From Massospora cicadina (taxonomy: Eukaryota > Entomophthoromycota > Entomophthoromycetes > Entomophthorales > Entomophthoraceae): a DNA stretch of 64,000 nucleotides. Both the position numbers and the translations under genes were made by a program. Below are positions 21,401 through 33,459 of the stretch, piece after piece (positions within the stretch are counted from its first letter, which is position 1; each line of letters begins with the position of its first letter). A model generated the notes under the pieces. It was not told the origin of the DNA, did not search any database, and saw nothing but the letters and a program-made list of their open reading frames with translations. The stretch covers positions 186,001-250,000 of the forward strand of contig JAKSZP010014464.1 of the NCBI GenBank assembly GCA_022478985.1. The letters are read 5' to 3'.

Positions 21401-23318
21401 CCTTTCCGCTTCGAATAAGGAGTCTGAGAAGCTGGCGATCGAGTTCCTCCAAGCCTTTGCCCGCCGATGCCCCGGCGAGGGGGCTTCGGTGCTGGCGAGT
21501 CTCCTGGAGCTCCTTCTGCGGCGGGGCGGCCGGTGGGAGGGGGCCAATGACACCATCTGCGATCTCCTGCGCCCCGGCCTGGCGACCCCGCCCTCCCTCC
21601 CGTCGCCGCCCCCCGCGACCACCCCTAGCAACCTCGTGCCCCAGCTTTACCAGCTTCTCCTCCTTGGGAAGCGCCAGGAGGCTGCCCGCCTGGCCGGTTC
21701 CCAGAGGGCGTGGGGGCATGCCCTCATCATTGCCAGCTGCGCCGGCAAAGAGCTATGGCAGGAGACGGTTCAGGCATTCACGCGCCAGGAGGTCGCCCAA
21801 TGTGATGGGTTAGCCCTAGCCTATGGGTTGTTTGCCGGCCTCGGCAGGCATGCCGTCAACGACGTGGTGGGGCGTGGTAACTGGCGGGAGAAGCTTGCCT
21901 TCATCTTTGCGAACCGCACGCCGGGTGACGGGGCCGCAATTTGCGCCTTGGGGGATGAACTGGTTGCCGGGGATGTCTCGGCCGCCCACGCATGCTATCT
22001 GCTCTCCAGCGGCGCCGCCATCCATGGCCCTCCGGACGCGGTGGGCGTGCGCCTCGTGTTGGTGGGTGCACCGCTTACCGCCAACCTTGCGAGGGCGGAC
22101 GACGCCCTCCGGCTCACGGAGTGCTACGAGTTGGCCCTCGCCAAGTCGGGCAACCCCGGTATGAACTTTCTGCAGGCTTATAAGCTGCACCGCGCGTGGC
22201 AGTTGGCGGGAACTGGACGCCTTGAAGAGGCCCTCAACTACTGCCGTGACATCTCCGCCATCGTCACCCCTCACCCGCCAACCGCTCCGCACTACCATCA
22301 CGCCCTGCGCACGGCGCTGGATGGCCTTGTCGAGCGCATCAAGCACGCCAACGGCTTTAAGCCTGCTGACGCCACTTGGACCCGAGTGCGCCCAACCTTG
22401 GGTTCCCTGATGAATGCCATGGAGGGCCGCATCAACCAGCTGGTGATGGGGGACGAAGCCCCCGCCCCCGCCTCCCAGCCCACGTTGGAGCTCCAGCCCG
22501 GCCCCACCGTGTTCCGCGACAACTCCCCGCACCAGTTAGGTACCTTTAATGATGGCCTCTATCGCTCCATGTCCAACGATCCGCTCGGCCCCCACCCGCG
22601 TTCAATTTTGGGGTCGCCTCCTGCCGGCCGCAGATCCGCCTCGCCCCACCTGATGTCCTCCCCCTTTGGCCACGCCCGGCATCCGAGCTCCCCCTTTGGC
22701 CTTCAACCCAACGCTTCCCCCGAAGGTCTCTTTTCTCCGCTGGCGCCCCCTTCGGTTCCAACCCTTCCCACATCCTCCCCCCAAACCCGGGAGCCCACGG
22801 CCGGCGTCAACGACGAGTTTGGCTTTGGCAACGCCCCGCCGAAGCCCAAATCGCCTCCCGTCTCGGCAGTAGAACCCGCCAAGGGCCAGCCCCCATCCGG
22901 CGCGCAAGGTAAAGAGACATGGTATTCTTAAAGCTCGCTAGCCAAGGCCACCGGTGGGCTGTTGGGTGGCCTTTGGAGCACCCTGTTTGGCGGCAAATCC
23001 GGGGACCCGAAGACCGTCTACAAGGCCCAGCTCGGGGAGGCGAACTCGTTCTACTACGACCCAACCGAACGGCGGTGGATCAACAAGGTAGGTTGCCGCC
23101 CCCAACGCCACTAACAGCGCTAGGCGGCGGGTGACGTTGCGCCTCCCCCGCCGCAGGCCCCCCCACCCCGGGCCCACTCGACCCCCGCCAACGCCCCACC
23201 CGGTAGCCCCCGGTCGCCCGGCCCGCCCAGTGGGGCCAGCACCCCCGCGCCGGGGCCCGGGCGGGCCAGAAGGGGGACCCGCGGCCGATACGTGGACATC
23301 TTTAGTACCCCGAACTAA
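18456..23318 (+). CDS. SEC16: Sec16, COPII coat assembly scaffold (4 exons)
   Basis: Predicted exons are 18,456-19,212, 19,390-22,908, 22,942-23,087 and 23,124-23,318; phases agree and give 1,538 residues. The ATG has a good context (AAAATGG). Residues 1 to about 860 look disordered, with Tyr/Pro-rich repeats YQxxYP (about 20,130-20,460) and three [12 protein letters not shown] units (about 20,633-20,735). The central conserved domain starts near residue 866 ([18 protein letters not shown]) and is followed by the ACE1/alpha-helical Sec16 domain, about 1,000-1,270 ([26 protein letters not shown]). The C-terminal region, exons 3-4, holds [40 protein letters not shown] and ends RGRYVDIF. In yeast and animals Sec16 binds Sec13 through the central domain and Sec23 through the C-terminus at ER exit sites. 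The gene is GC- and CpG-rich, unlike its flanks, and appears intact. Confidence 0.9.
19213..19389 (+). other. SEC16 intron 1 (177 nt)
   Basis: The exon 1 frame runs to G|GTAAAA at 19,212/19,213; the exon 2 frame is open upstream only to about 19,380 without an ATG. The acceptor GGGACAG ends at 19,389. Joining restores one frame (phase 1; codon GAT for Asp253). The segment is AT-rich compared with both exons and contains in-frame stops. Confidence 0.75.
22909..22941 (+). other. SEC16 intron 2 (33 nt)
   Basis: GTAAAG at 22,909 to CTAG at 22,941. Without splicing the frame stops at TAA (22,929-22,931) before the conserved C-terminal region. Removal joins CAAG to CC and continues as [19 protein letters not shown], the Sec16 C-terminal block. 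At 33 nt it is very short. Confidence 0.75.
23088..23123 (+). other. SEC16 intron 3 (36 nt)
   Basis: GTAGGT at 23,088 to GCTAG at 23,123, with a good branch sequence CTAAC at 23,111-23,115. Phase 0. It separates WINK from [10 protein letters not shown], which together match the usual Sec16 pattern W(V/I)NKKAG..APPPP. An alternative acceptor CCGCAG ending at 23,156 (69 nt intron, also in frame) would remove those 11 residues, so the short form is preferred. Confidence 0.7.
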
Positions 23319-26300
23319 CTTTAAACCAAATGTTCATTTAGCGCCCCAAACTAACCATTTTGATCGAATGCTCGCTTTGCCTGAACTCCCCATCTTCGCA
23401 AACTGAATACGCCCTATACCTTTAAACTTGACATCTATACCTTTGCCCAAAGCTTTGCTGGATGTTTAAACCCGCTAGAATTTAGGCCGCGGCTACCGGC
23501 CGATGGCGGACCTTTATACCAAGCCTCCCAACTCTTCTACGCGGTAAGAGGACCAAAATATAACTCAAATGTCGGAAGCCGTTATCCACATCTCATTTCC
23601 CTATGCTGGTTGGATGGGCTTAAAGGGGTCTGTTTTGGTTACGCGTAGGCGATTTGAACTATTTGCACCGTAGTAGCATCAGACTAAACAGCAAACCCTT
23701 CTGCCTAGCAACACACTTGTCAGATGGGTGGGAATACCCCTATAAACGCTTTAAGTTTGTCACCTGACCGTAGGCATCTCATAGTCGGGTTTTTTCTATC
23801 CAAATTAAACATGGATTGAGATGTGGAGGATGGGGTTTTAACTGAGGTGGAAGGTTAAGGCATTTTGGATATACGCTCAAGCTAGAAATGGTGGCGTCCT
23901 GTGCGTATAATCTTGGGTTTGGGGTTACTGACAAGTCTCAGCGAGTTTAGGTACACCGAGTTGGATGGATATAAAACGATAACCTCCCCACATTAGACTC
24001 CAATATGCACCTATGGACTTTAAACTCCTGAAGCTGGGGTTTAACACCTTATGACCCATCAGTGGCATCCTTTGGTTTAGGGGTCCAATTTATTACTCTA
24101 TACAGGGGATTATCTTTAATGGTTACAGCGAACCTATAAATCTCAACTCTAAGGGCCGTACTCGGCAATTGAATTTAATAAATGGGGGTCAAAGGTACAG
24201 CTACCATGCTATAATAACGAGTAGGACCGAACGGTAGATTTATCCCCGTATCAGTATCCGGGGGTTAAGTGGTAAGGACCTATTAAATTAACTCCACCTG
24301 CTAATGTCTTTACCGAGTTTGGTTTATTATAGGGTGACGGTGATCTCCCCGGTCTAGGTAATATCCACATGTACACGCCTTTGGAACTGGCGATGAATTA
24401 AGGTTCTAACCTCTGGGGATGTAGAATGGTTTTTGGGCGATGATTAGATTTGGGTTTACAATCGATTGAAGTGCCACCCTCAACCATGGGGCTATAATCT
24501 GGTGGGCGGTTAATGACCTGTGGGTTCAAAAAAGGTAAAATGGTTATCCGTAAAGGGCTACTGGCTATGATTCAACCTATGGTGGGTTGCCAGTTTATGA
24601 GGTTTGTAAGTTGCAATACCTAGATTAAATTTCAAACCGGATAGCCTTTTGGTGGTGGGTTCTTTTAACCTTTGGAGGGGATCCGATCCGCAATGGCATT
24701 TTGGGTATAGTTAAAGTAAGTTGTGAAAGGTTAATTTTAGCTCTAGGTATCAGGTTTTACCAATCTCACCTAGGGCTATCAATCCCAGGAAGCCATATCT
24801 AAAGAGATTACCACAAAGGGTAATAGAGTCCTTTTAATTTATCCGCCCCGAGTTTGCCCCAAATGTTAAGTGGCTAGCCTAAAATGGAAGAACGGTAACT
24901 GGTACTGTAGGGTGCGTCTATGAGTTGCAGCTATGAAACTATCAGTTACATCTAAGGTTGAAAAGAAAATCCAGGTAAAATTTTTCATTCGGGTGGGAAA
25001 TGCGCTTCATCTGATAGGATTGCACCCTTAATTAGAATTTATATAACTAAACCTGATAATTTAGTTTCGGGCCAAAACTTATTTTTTTCAACCTTTAACC
25101 TTGATGGCTACTTGATATCTATAAAATATTTGGACCACTATCTGATAGCTTCTAGATGATATGTATCTACCCAGATATGAACCTAGTTAGTCAATGGCCT
25201 CCAATGCAATATCTAGTAAGTGGGATCTTTATACTTTTCTAATCTTCTGGATAGCTAATTGGGCACATGGATGACCCTTACCTCATGTTCTACGTTTATC
25301 CAGCCATCTACCATCTTCTTCAGATGACACTAATCCATCTCTAGGATTTAGTATGGCAGCTTATGATGGCTTAAAACTTTTATCCCGGTGTTCTAAATTC
25401 TAAAGGGCCACTTTACAGCTTTCCTCAGATAATTGTGATGTCACTGTGGACTTTGCCATCTCAGATAAGATCCACCGCTAGCTATCCTAACCTTGATGCT
25501 AAAGTGTCAGGTTTCATAAATAAACAATTGTTATATAGGTTCTAGAGATTGTGACAGATTAAGTAAATATTAAACTATCAATTTGAGCTTAAAGCCTTCT
25601 TTAAACCCTATAGTATAACGAAGCATGATGTCTAATACACCTTGAGACTTTATTTTAAAAAGTTTTAACTTCACCCTACCTATTGAGGTATAGGTCTATG
25701 TGAGTATATAAAAGGCTCATCTAGATTGGTAGTTCTAGATGGATCCTTTGGAGCTCCCAGACCAATAGAAATCCCTCTAAAAGCCCAACAATAGTGCATA
25801 ATGAAAGGATATATTACATATTGTGATTCTACTATGAAAAACTATCTAAACGCTGTAGCAAGAGGCTGTGGTGTCCATAATGCTAATGTCCTAATAACCT
25901 ATATCTACCTTAGAGGCATATGAAGAGCCCAAAATTTTTTATGCCTTATACTAAGGTTACTAATTTTAGTTAGCCCTCCTCAAAGTGAAATATCATACCT
26001 TGCAGATGAGGTTAGCATTTGACTACCTACAGCATTTAGGGCAAAATGATTTTCTTTACAGATTATATTAGATTAAAGCACACAGTTGGCGCATAAGGCA
26101 ATTTAGATACTATTTATCATCATTTTGAGTAAGTTTTAGGAAGTATGTAGAATAGCTATAGCCAACTTAAAGGAAGGGAGTTAATATCTTATGAGGAGAT
26201 AGATTACCCTAATTAAATTATCAATCACATCTGGGGCTATTGTTTCATCTATAACTAAGGGTCTACTTATAAGGCCTCAATTAGATATATATGCAACCCT

Positions 26301-27390
26301 GGTGAAGGAAGCTTTTAAAAATTAATAAAAAGTCGTTTTAAAGTTATATAGTTGAAGCTTTAAAATTTAAAAGTATATCATCTACCAACTACTTTGACCA
26401 AAAAATATACAAGAATAATGGGCCCACAACCGCCATTTTTCCATGCTTGTTATAATTTAAGCTTTACATTTCCCACAAAGTTACTCATTTTAGTACCAGT
26501 TAATCTCAACCTGATAGTGAGTTATTGATGTTCATTATATTATATAAGGAACCTAAGAGCTGGAGTCAATAGAAGGGAAGTGGTACACGTCTTTAGAAAA
26601 GGAGGGGGATGTGCACACTAGAGCATGCTTCAGTTTGTACTGAGCAAGATAAGGCTGATGTCATGGTGCAGATCTTCAGTGCCATATTCAGGTAAACAAT
26701 CAAGTGTTTTAGAATAAAAATACCTGTACAAACTTGAGTTTTAAAGGTGGCACAGAGAAAGGAGGAGTGGATGGACCAAACTGCAGTGGCATACTCTAGG
26801 ACCTGACACGATTAATTATATCCATTATGGATGTTAAAAATTGCATATGGGCGTAGGTAAAATTTTATCTGTCACAGGCTCTCTTGTACTAAATGCGGTA
26901 TCTCTGTACAAGGGCACAATACCCAGTTAAAAATAAATTATTTGTAGCGGGAATAAAGTTTAATTAATGTTCAATTCCATGATTCACTGACTCAACTGTA
27001 CTGCCAGTGATGTAGCTCACTATTTAGCTGTTTAATTTTAGTATTTCCTGCAATCATAGGTGTGTTACCAGGATAAATGTAGCCTTGTAATATTCATTAA
27101 TCTGATGGAATCAGTTGTAAGATAAAAACTCTTTATGTCTATTTTTCACGCATGGATTGGTAGTTGACTAATTACACCCCAAGGAGCTCCAAAAGGTCTT
27201 TACAGTTCTCATAAATAGGACTGGACTTTCAGTTCAGTCTGGTCAGTCCCACAGCCACAATAATCATTAATTACTTCTGGTGCATCATACTATTAACCCT
27301 GAATTGAATATAATCATTTAGAAAAACTCTTAAGTGGTCTAAGGAACCCCAATCACTTCATTTTTAATAGAATCATTGACAGGTTTACAT
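23319..27390. other. Long region without recognisable genes
   Basis: After the SEC16 stop codon the sequence becomes AT-rich. Between about 23,410 and 28,500 no open frame of 60 codons exists on either strand. I found no LTR pair, pol motif or RNA gene. It may be SEC16 3' flank grading into very old, unrecognisable repeats. Confidence 0.5.
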
Positions 27391-27399
27391 TTGGCAAAT

Positions 27400-28690
27400 T
27401 CAATTAAGATAATAACGCTGTGTTATAGTGTACATATAGTTCTTCTTACGGTCAATCCAGCGGTGATGGGGAGTTTGTCTATAGCTAAGTTATTGATATG
27501 ATCTGTCATCAGTGTGGCAATGGATACTAATCAATAGCTTCCATAGTGATTGAATAGTAAAAAGTAGCGTGATGATTTTTATGCTGATCCCTCATGATTG
27601 GTTAATATTGAGATCCTAATATTCCACCACTTGAACAAGAATATGGGATTGGAAGTTGAAATAGCAATTAGGGAGGGGATAAATCATTAGGCGTTTGTCA
27701 CTATAAGCCCAGCGCCCTGCCAGAATGGCTTGATGACTTGGCATATATCAATTTATGATGTGTACTTTTGTAGGGTCCTTTAGGATGTAAGCATCATTGA
27801 CATCCACTTTATAGTCTTAAAGGTCCCATTCCAGATGTGTTCCAGTTTTTTGTTCTTCTGAAACTTTAGTTATCATAGTATAATACCATCTCTTTCATAT
27901 TAAAACTAGGAAATGTGCATTCCTGTTTTGCTGCTCCCTGTATCTTATATTCTTCAGCATTGAGTAATAATAGACCACACTTTGTAACTGGTTAAGGCTT
28001 TTGCACGTTTCTCCAAGTATCTGATAAGGCTCATTTTCTCATTATGGACACAATAGTATAAAATGGGGGCAGCTCAGGGTGCCTTCAATATATTAGTTGG
28101 AATGGATATCTCCCTGTAGAACTATGAAATGAACGATTTTGTGCAAAAAATGGGGTAGGATAGTAGAGTTTCCAGCCTTAAGTGGTATTTACTATTTTAG
28201 CAGGATGTTCAGAAGGGTTATATTTACTGTTCCACATTTTTTTTCTCAGGGTGAAATAGAGTTGATAAACTATTTAAATTCTTTTAGAATATCTAGTTTC
28301 AGTATTATGTAGAAGTGAAGTCATATTTTGTTGTCAGTTAGGATGAATTGGGGATATTTTTGTTAATAGATAAACCGCTCTAGGATAAACTTGGCTGCCA
28401 TCATAGCGCCCAAGTTTTTGATTGGCTTAACCTTCACCCACTTTGTCAAATGGTTGATGGCAACATGATATATTTAAATTGTCTTCTACTTGTGGCTAGG
28501 TGCCTGACCATATGAATAGAAATGGTATGCTACGTGAAGTTGGGCTTGACCAGGTGGTAAGCGATGGTCTTCTTGTAGAGTGCCTCTGTTTGACACTACT
28601 TGCAGCAGCTGATGGTTTCCTGAACATCAAAGTGTATAGATTAACAGGAGTAATGTTGTTTCAGATGCTTGTAAACTTTCTTTAAATCCC
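27400..28690 (-). pseudogene. Element H: integrase remnant of a Ty3/gypsy element
   Basis: Minus-strand translation gives CCKxCQTEALYKKTIAYH (about 28,620-28,570), the end of the zinc-binding part; YHVAINHLTKWVKVKPIK (about 28,480-28,425), matching the IDHLTKWVEVKAI block of elements B and F; then FILTDNK (about 28,355-28,335), the second catalytic Asp block; and VDVNDAYILKDPTKVH (about 27,810-27,765), the C-terminal pol block. Stops are frequent. RT upstream (28,900-30,000) is not recognisable and no LTRs are seen. It belongs to the same broad family as B-G. Confidence 0.6.
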
Positions 28691-28869
28691 ATGTACAGTC
28701 ACCTTGTGGGCCCAATAATTAATTCTATTTTTGTTCAGCAGACATATTACTAAACACTTCCGCTTGTTCATTAGTTTGTAGAGCTTCCCATACTTGATTA
28801 TGCATTTCTTTATCAGCTTGATCAGCACATGTTAGATCTCCTCTGGTTTGTCTTTATATTGTCTGTTAA

Positions 28870-30540
28870 TTATCTTGGCAATATAATTTCCAGATTGGCA
28901 GCCAGCTCTACAATATAGAGTCTGAAACATTTTTTTACAATAATCCCATATAATGGAAAGAAATAATGGAAGTAAATGATTTTGATGCTTGTGTTGTTAT
29001 TATCCATTAGGATTCTTGAGTATGTTTGAAGATATGGAAAATAAAATTTTGTTTTGCTTAGGTTCTTGGATACCATTAATTCTAGGATTAATAAGGCTCC
29101 CACGCCTAAACTACTCGATTCTATAAACTATCTGATTTACATTATATGGAAAAGAAATTTCATTTTTCAAATTTTAATTATATCATGCTGCATCACCCAC
29201 TTCTCAAAAAACGAACTTATTTGCACCTTATATTTATAATTTATATACAATTTGGTATCAATTTTAAAAGTTTAGAATGAAAATATTTTTGTGATAATGA
29301 CCTCAAACCTCCTCAACATCTTTTCCCAGCTTCTGTTGTAATGAAAAAAGTGCTATAAACTCTATTAAGCCCAGAGACTTCAGATGTCAATTTGGGCGTG
29401 CAATGGCCCCACACCTCAACCTGAAAGTTGGACACTATTTATATTCTAGTAAGAGCATGAAGTCAGTAAGAGCATGCTTCTTAGTTCTGCACTGGTGATT
29501 AGAGGCCAGGTAAAGCTTTCTGTAAACATCAACCTCAGTTTAATATGGAGCTATCTCTAATTCACCATTGAGAAAACATTGGAATTCCCCACAGGTTTCT
29601 GGAGGACAGGCATCGCTGAGGTGGCTTCACCACACATTAACCTGGTGTGATGCAACTTGCAACTTAAGCAGAGTTTCTTAAAATTGCATTTCCTATCTCA
29701 CTGATTAATTATAGGAACTCACCTTTGGAATGGGTTTGTATTTTGCTGATGTAGTGATAAGGTTTTTGGGTGGCCTGAATGTTACAGAGTCAAGGTAGTC
29801 AATTTAAAATTCTAGTGCTTTGCACCATGTAATCATATTACTTTAAATTCATGGGTTTTTATTTACAAAGCTCATATCGCCAGCTGCCCCTCTGGATCCT
29901 TATGGTTCTACAGACACCAGGTGGATTGTGGTCTGAGATTATTTTGAAGTGCACCTCATGAACATACACTTAATATTATATGAAGGTGAGATCACCTCCA
30001 GACACTCTTTTCAGCCCTTCTATATTTCTCTCATGTACATTGAGAATTTAATTAAAATAAGCCGCAGATTTTTCTACATCTTTTGTTAGGGGTCAAAACC
30101 CTGTAAAATCAACTAGACTTGAATTGGAACCATCCAGCCTCATATAAAGCACCAGTTATGCAAAAGTGACTTATCTATTACTAGTAAATGAGTTTCAGCC
30201 ATCAGACAATCTGATTTTTGGTACCAAACAAGTGGGATTAATTCCCCCTCATTTTAATATTACCTCATTATAAACTCATTCATAAGCATAAAGAAGATCC
30301 TGTACTACAAAGGTCATAGTATACAAAGCATGATCACGCCCCAATAGCTTACTATAAATATAAAAGATCAAAGAAAGGTATAGGGTCTTATTTGATTTAT
30401 GATATTATATCAAGCTAATAAAATTCTTGATATATTGTATTTGAAAAGGTCAATCAGCTGGAATTGCCATTAAACTATACCTCAGAACACTCTGTCAACG
30501 TCACGTGCTTTTTATAACTTCTTAAGATGTACAACAGAAT
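28870..30540. other. AT-rich region, nothing recognised
   Basis: Short open stretches (28,870-29,103 minus; 29,054-29,239 plus) look like chance frames in AT-rich DNA. Element H's RT would be expected here but no RT motif can be read. The right part may contain the 5' LTR of element C, since a primer-site-like sequence follows at 30,543. Confidence 0.35.
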
Positions 30541-30542
30541 TA

Positions 30543-30562
30543 CTAGTGCTCACTACAAGGCC
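30543..30562 (+). promoter_or_regulatory. Possible primer-binding site of element C
   Basis: CTAGTGCTCACTACAAGG resembles the site of element B (TTGGTGCTCACTACAGGG). No LTR end is evident just upstream and the Gag reading begins about 500 bases later, so the assignment is tentative. Confidence 0.35.
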
Positions 30563-30979
30563 CATTTCCATGTTTTTAAAAAATAAGTATCACCATGTAA
30601 AAAGACTCCAGCCAAGAATACCATAAGACGTGTAGTATTTCTGATGAATGATAATACTGGCTTGAGGTGATGCCTATTAATCTTAAATTATTCGATTTAA
30701 CTAAATAAGGACGCTTTTCTCTTGGCCAGAGACCCAGCCGCTTACCAAATTCAGATTGCAAATGTGAACACCTAATCAATTGTTTGATAGAAGTGGTATA
30801 TATCCCAGGGAACAATATATTTATGATTTTGAGCCTTGGCTGTGCCCTTGTTTAATAGGAACCAATACACCCACCTAAGCTACCCCCCAAACTGAAGAAG
30901 AAATAAAGACAGACCATTACTTAAGACACTTCTTTTAGCCTCCCATCTACTACTTACTACAAATTTTGGGGCTACAATA

Positions 30980-32060
30980 TCAAGAGATATTGCACCTACT
31001 AGAGCTCCATTGGGAGCTAAATTCTAACATTATCCACTTTTACCACTCTTCCTCAGCTTTTGGTCAAGCTAGTCAGGAGGCAATATTGGATAACCTTTAT
31101 CTCCTCAATGGGGCTTGACAACACCTCACCCAGTTAAACTATAGTGTGGATGCCTTTATGCTAATAGTTTACAGAAAAATTGTTAGGAGTGGTAGATAAG
31201 GCATATATTGGTCAATTCAGGTAATTATTGAATTTTAAAAAAACAAATGTTGCAATTGGAGATGAAATGAATGATTGTATGTTGATAATGGAGAAGACTT
31301 TTTGTCATATGTCCTATCAAGTGGAGGAAATGAACGTGGTTCCTAGTCCTCTTGGGTCAATTGGACCACAAGGGCGAGATGGAGACTAAGGCCCCAAAGG
31401 GCCTCAAGTGTGTCTAGGATCATTTAGGGTAGATGATCATCAGGGAATCTAAGGATGGTAAGAACCTTCTGGCCATCCTGTCCCTTCTGGGACTATATGA
31501 ACCTCTGGGGTTAATGGTTCACAAGGACCACACAGACAACTGGGGCCCCCTGTTCTTCCCAGCCCCTAGATCTCTTGGGCCTCAACTTACCTTCCTGATA
31601 ACAATTCCAACCTTATTGGGCATCAAACTTACGGAGCCTCTTGGAAAAATTGGATCACTGAGTCAAATCTATTGCATCAAAGTGTTGAATGGATGACCAT
31701 GGGAACCCCCGTGATCCTGACTTGAAAATCAATTCTTTGGGTAAGAATTTAAATTATAATAGAAGAGTACATCCGCCACAATTATATTCAATTTGATCAA
31801 CTAAAAGAGCAACATTTCCAAATGCAATATAAAATATGCAACCTGAAGGGACAATTAGCATGAAAGGCAGCCGCAGAACAGTATCTGATCACTATACCTC
31901 CCTACAGGATGATGTAAGCAATTCAATACAACAGATAGGTAACCTTCAAGACCAATTTACCTGGAAAATGATCCATCCAAAATTGTTTTCAGTAAAAATC
32001 CTACTATAAAAGTACTAACCACGCCTACAGTTGCAGTGAACCCTATCACTACCTTTTAAG
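30980..32060 (+). pseudogene. Element C gag with collagen-like tract
   Basis: A plus-strand reading with LLQILGLQYQEILHLLELH (about 30,957-31,013) resembles the element E Gag (QLLALQHMKMQRQLE). From about 31,342 to 31,560 the frame is periodic Gly-X-Y: GSI GPQ GRD GD, GPK GPQ ... GVN GSQ GPH, with 15 of 24 triplets starting with Gly and many others one base from a Gly codon. A charged, possibly coiled-coil stretch follows (QFDQLKEQHFQMQYKICNLK, about 31,790-31,850). Several in-frame stops. No CCHC finger was found. Confidence 0.55.
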
Positions 32061-32106
32061 CCTGAATTTGAGAAAGAGTTACTCCTGGCGAAGGACTGTT
32101 ACCACT

Positions 32107-33451
32107 TTACTTTATTTTTATGGAAGTGCTATGGGGGTGATGACTGTAATGAAAACTGCAGATAATGTTTAGACTGACCTGCCAGCATGGATGCAAAAAC
32201 ACCCAAAAGGCAAGCCCATATGCCAGGGGCGCTGCTTCATGTATAATGTTTAAATGTGCTGAAGTAGATTTAACCAACGAGCGCCAATAGGCCGTGATTG
32301 TAGATAGCAACCTGGCAACAAACCAGGCTGTCGCAGCTCCAGGGCCTGCGGGTTTGGGTGCTGGGAGGGGTGGGATCATATTGGGTGGTTTAATTTTTGT
32401 CATAAGGGGAAAATCAAATTTTGGGATATGGAAGTTTTATTGGATTCAAAAATAGAAAATCAACCACAAATTTTTCTCAGAGTGTTATGACTGCTTAAAT
32501 AGACGATTATTTTAAGGAATAGCATAGAAAAGTTCAGGATTGGGGCCCTCAAAATTTGCCTAAACTGGAAATCACTGAGCGAGGGGATAGGAACAAATTA
32601 GTTTATACTGATTTCGAAAATGTTGGCATTGGGCCAAGTTGATGTCAGTTTGTCTCTGGACGCCTGATTTGTGTTTTGCCACATTTCTGATGATTGGCGC
32701 AATGGAAACTCACCTGATGGGCGAAGTGAACCTCCTAAGGCCACCTATGTAGGGGCAGTCCCAAGAGGTTGAAATGGGTTCAGGGCTCCCAACCTATTCA
32801 TACCTGGTCACTTTGGCATCTGTTTGACTATGCAGGATTCATTTTAAGGGGATTCTTTTTTTGGGAAAGGTTTTAAACTGACAGCAACTTTTTGATAAAG
32901 GCCCCATGCTTTCAGTAAGTTCCACTAAAGATTCAATCTTGGACACATTTTCATCAAAGGTATGCGCCCATCAGGCCCTGTTTCAAATATTTTTGGTGAG
33001 GGTTCCAAACTAGTGGCAACATTTCATCATGGCCCAATGCCATTGGAAAAAATTACTAAGTCTTTTGATATGTACCGCTTTTCCACTGGAAGTACTTGCC
33101 CATTGGGCTTTGTTACCGGAGTTTTGCAATTGTCAACTATTAATGTCAAAGTTTTGCCGCTGTTAATTGTTTTTGACCCCTTTGATTCAAGCGGGTTCCA
33201 ATTCATTGCCAACTCACTACAGATTCCCTTAATTTGCCCCATTAATTCTTCAGATGTAAGAATTGGGGTTTGGGCGGAATCTTCAAAGGGTTTGCCATAA
33301 CCCACCACTCATCCACCACATGAGCAAGGTCACCCTGAGAGATGAGGGGGGCCTTTGGTCTTCTTGGCCCCTTCTTAGATGGGAAAGAGAACACCACCAA
33401 ATCCAAACAGAGTGGGCGCTACTCAGGACTTACAGTGACAGACCAACCTAA
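32107..33451 (-). other. Minus-strand reading frames of unknown origin inside element C region
   Basis: The minus strand has a 98-codon frame (32,403-32,107) with a Pro/Ala-rich start and hydrophobic stretches ending YGLAFWVFLHPCWQVSLNI, and a 93-codon frame (33,308-33,027). The first resembles 37,969-37,772 (LQLLFWVSTHPDWKAGLNF). Near 33,330 the minus strand reads GDLAHVVDEWWVMA, as in the repeats flanking element A. The fragment may come from another element inserted here. Function unknown. Confidence 0.35.
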
Positions 33452-33459
33452 AGTTAAGC

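Noticed and set aside
19380..22931. Taking the long frame starting at TTG (19,380) and ending at the TAA at 22,929 as a complete gene
   Set aside because: A TTG start is not expected in a eukaryote, the frame joins exon 1 in phase after a 177-nt intron, and its stop lies inside a 33-nt intron just before the conserved Sec16 C-terminus.
23088..23156. A 69-nt version of SEC16 intron 3 ending at CCGCAG
   Set aside because: In frame and with a good acceptor, but it would remove [11 protein letters not shown], which matches the usual Sec16 sequence after WINK. It remains possible as an alternative splice form.
21360..23177. Several overlapping long frames on both strands within SEC16
   Set aside because: They are shadows caused by GC-rich codon usage; none shows known motifs and the plus-strand Sec16 domains explain the region.
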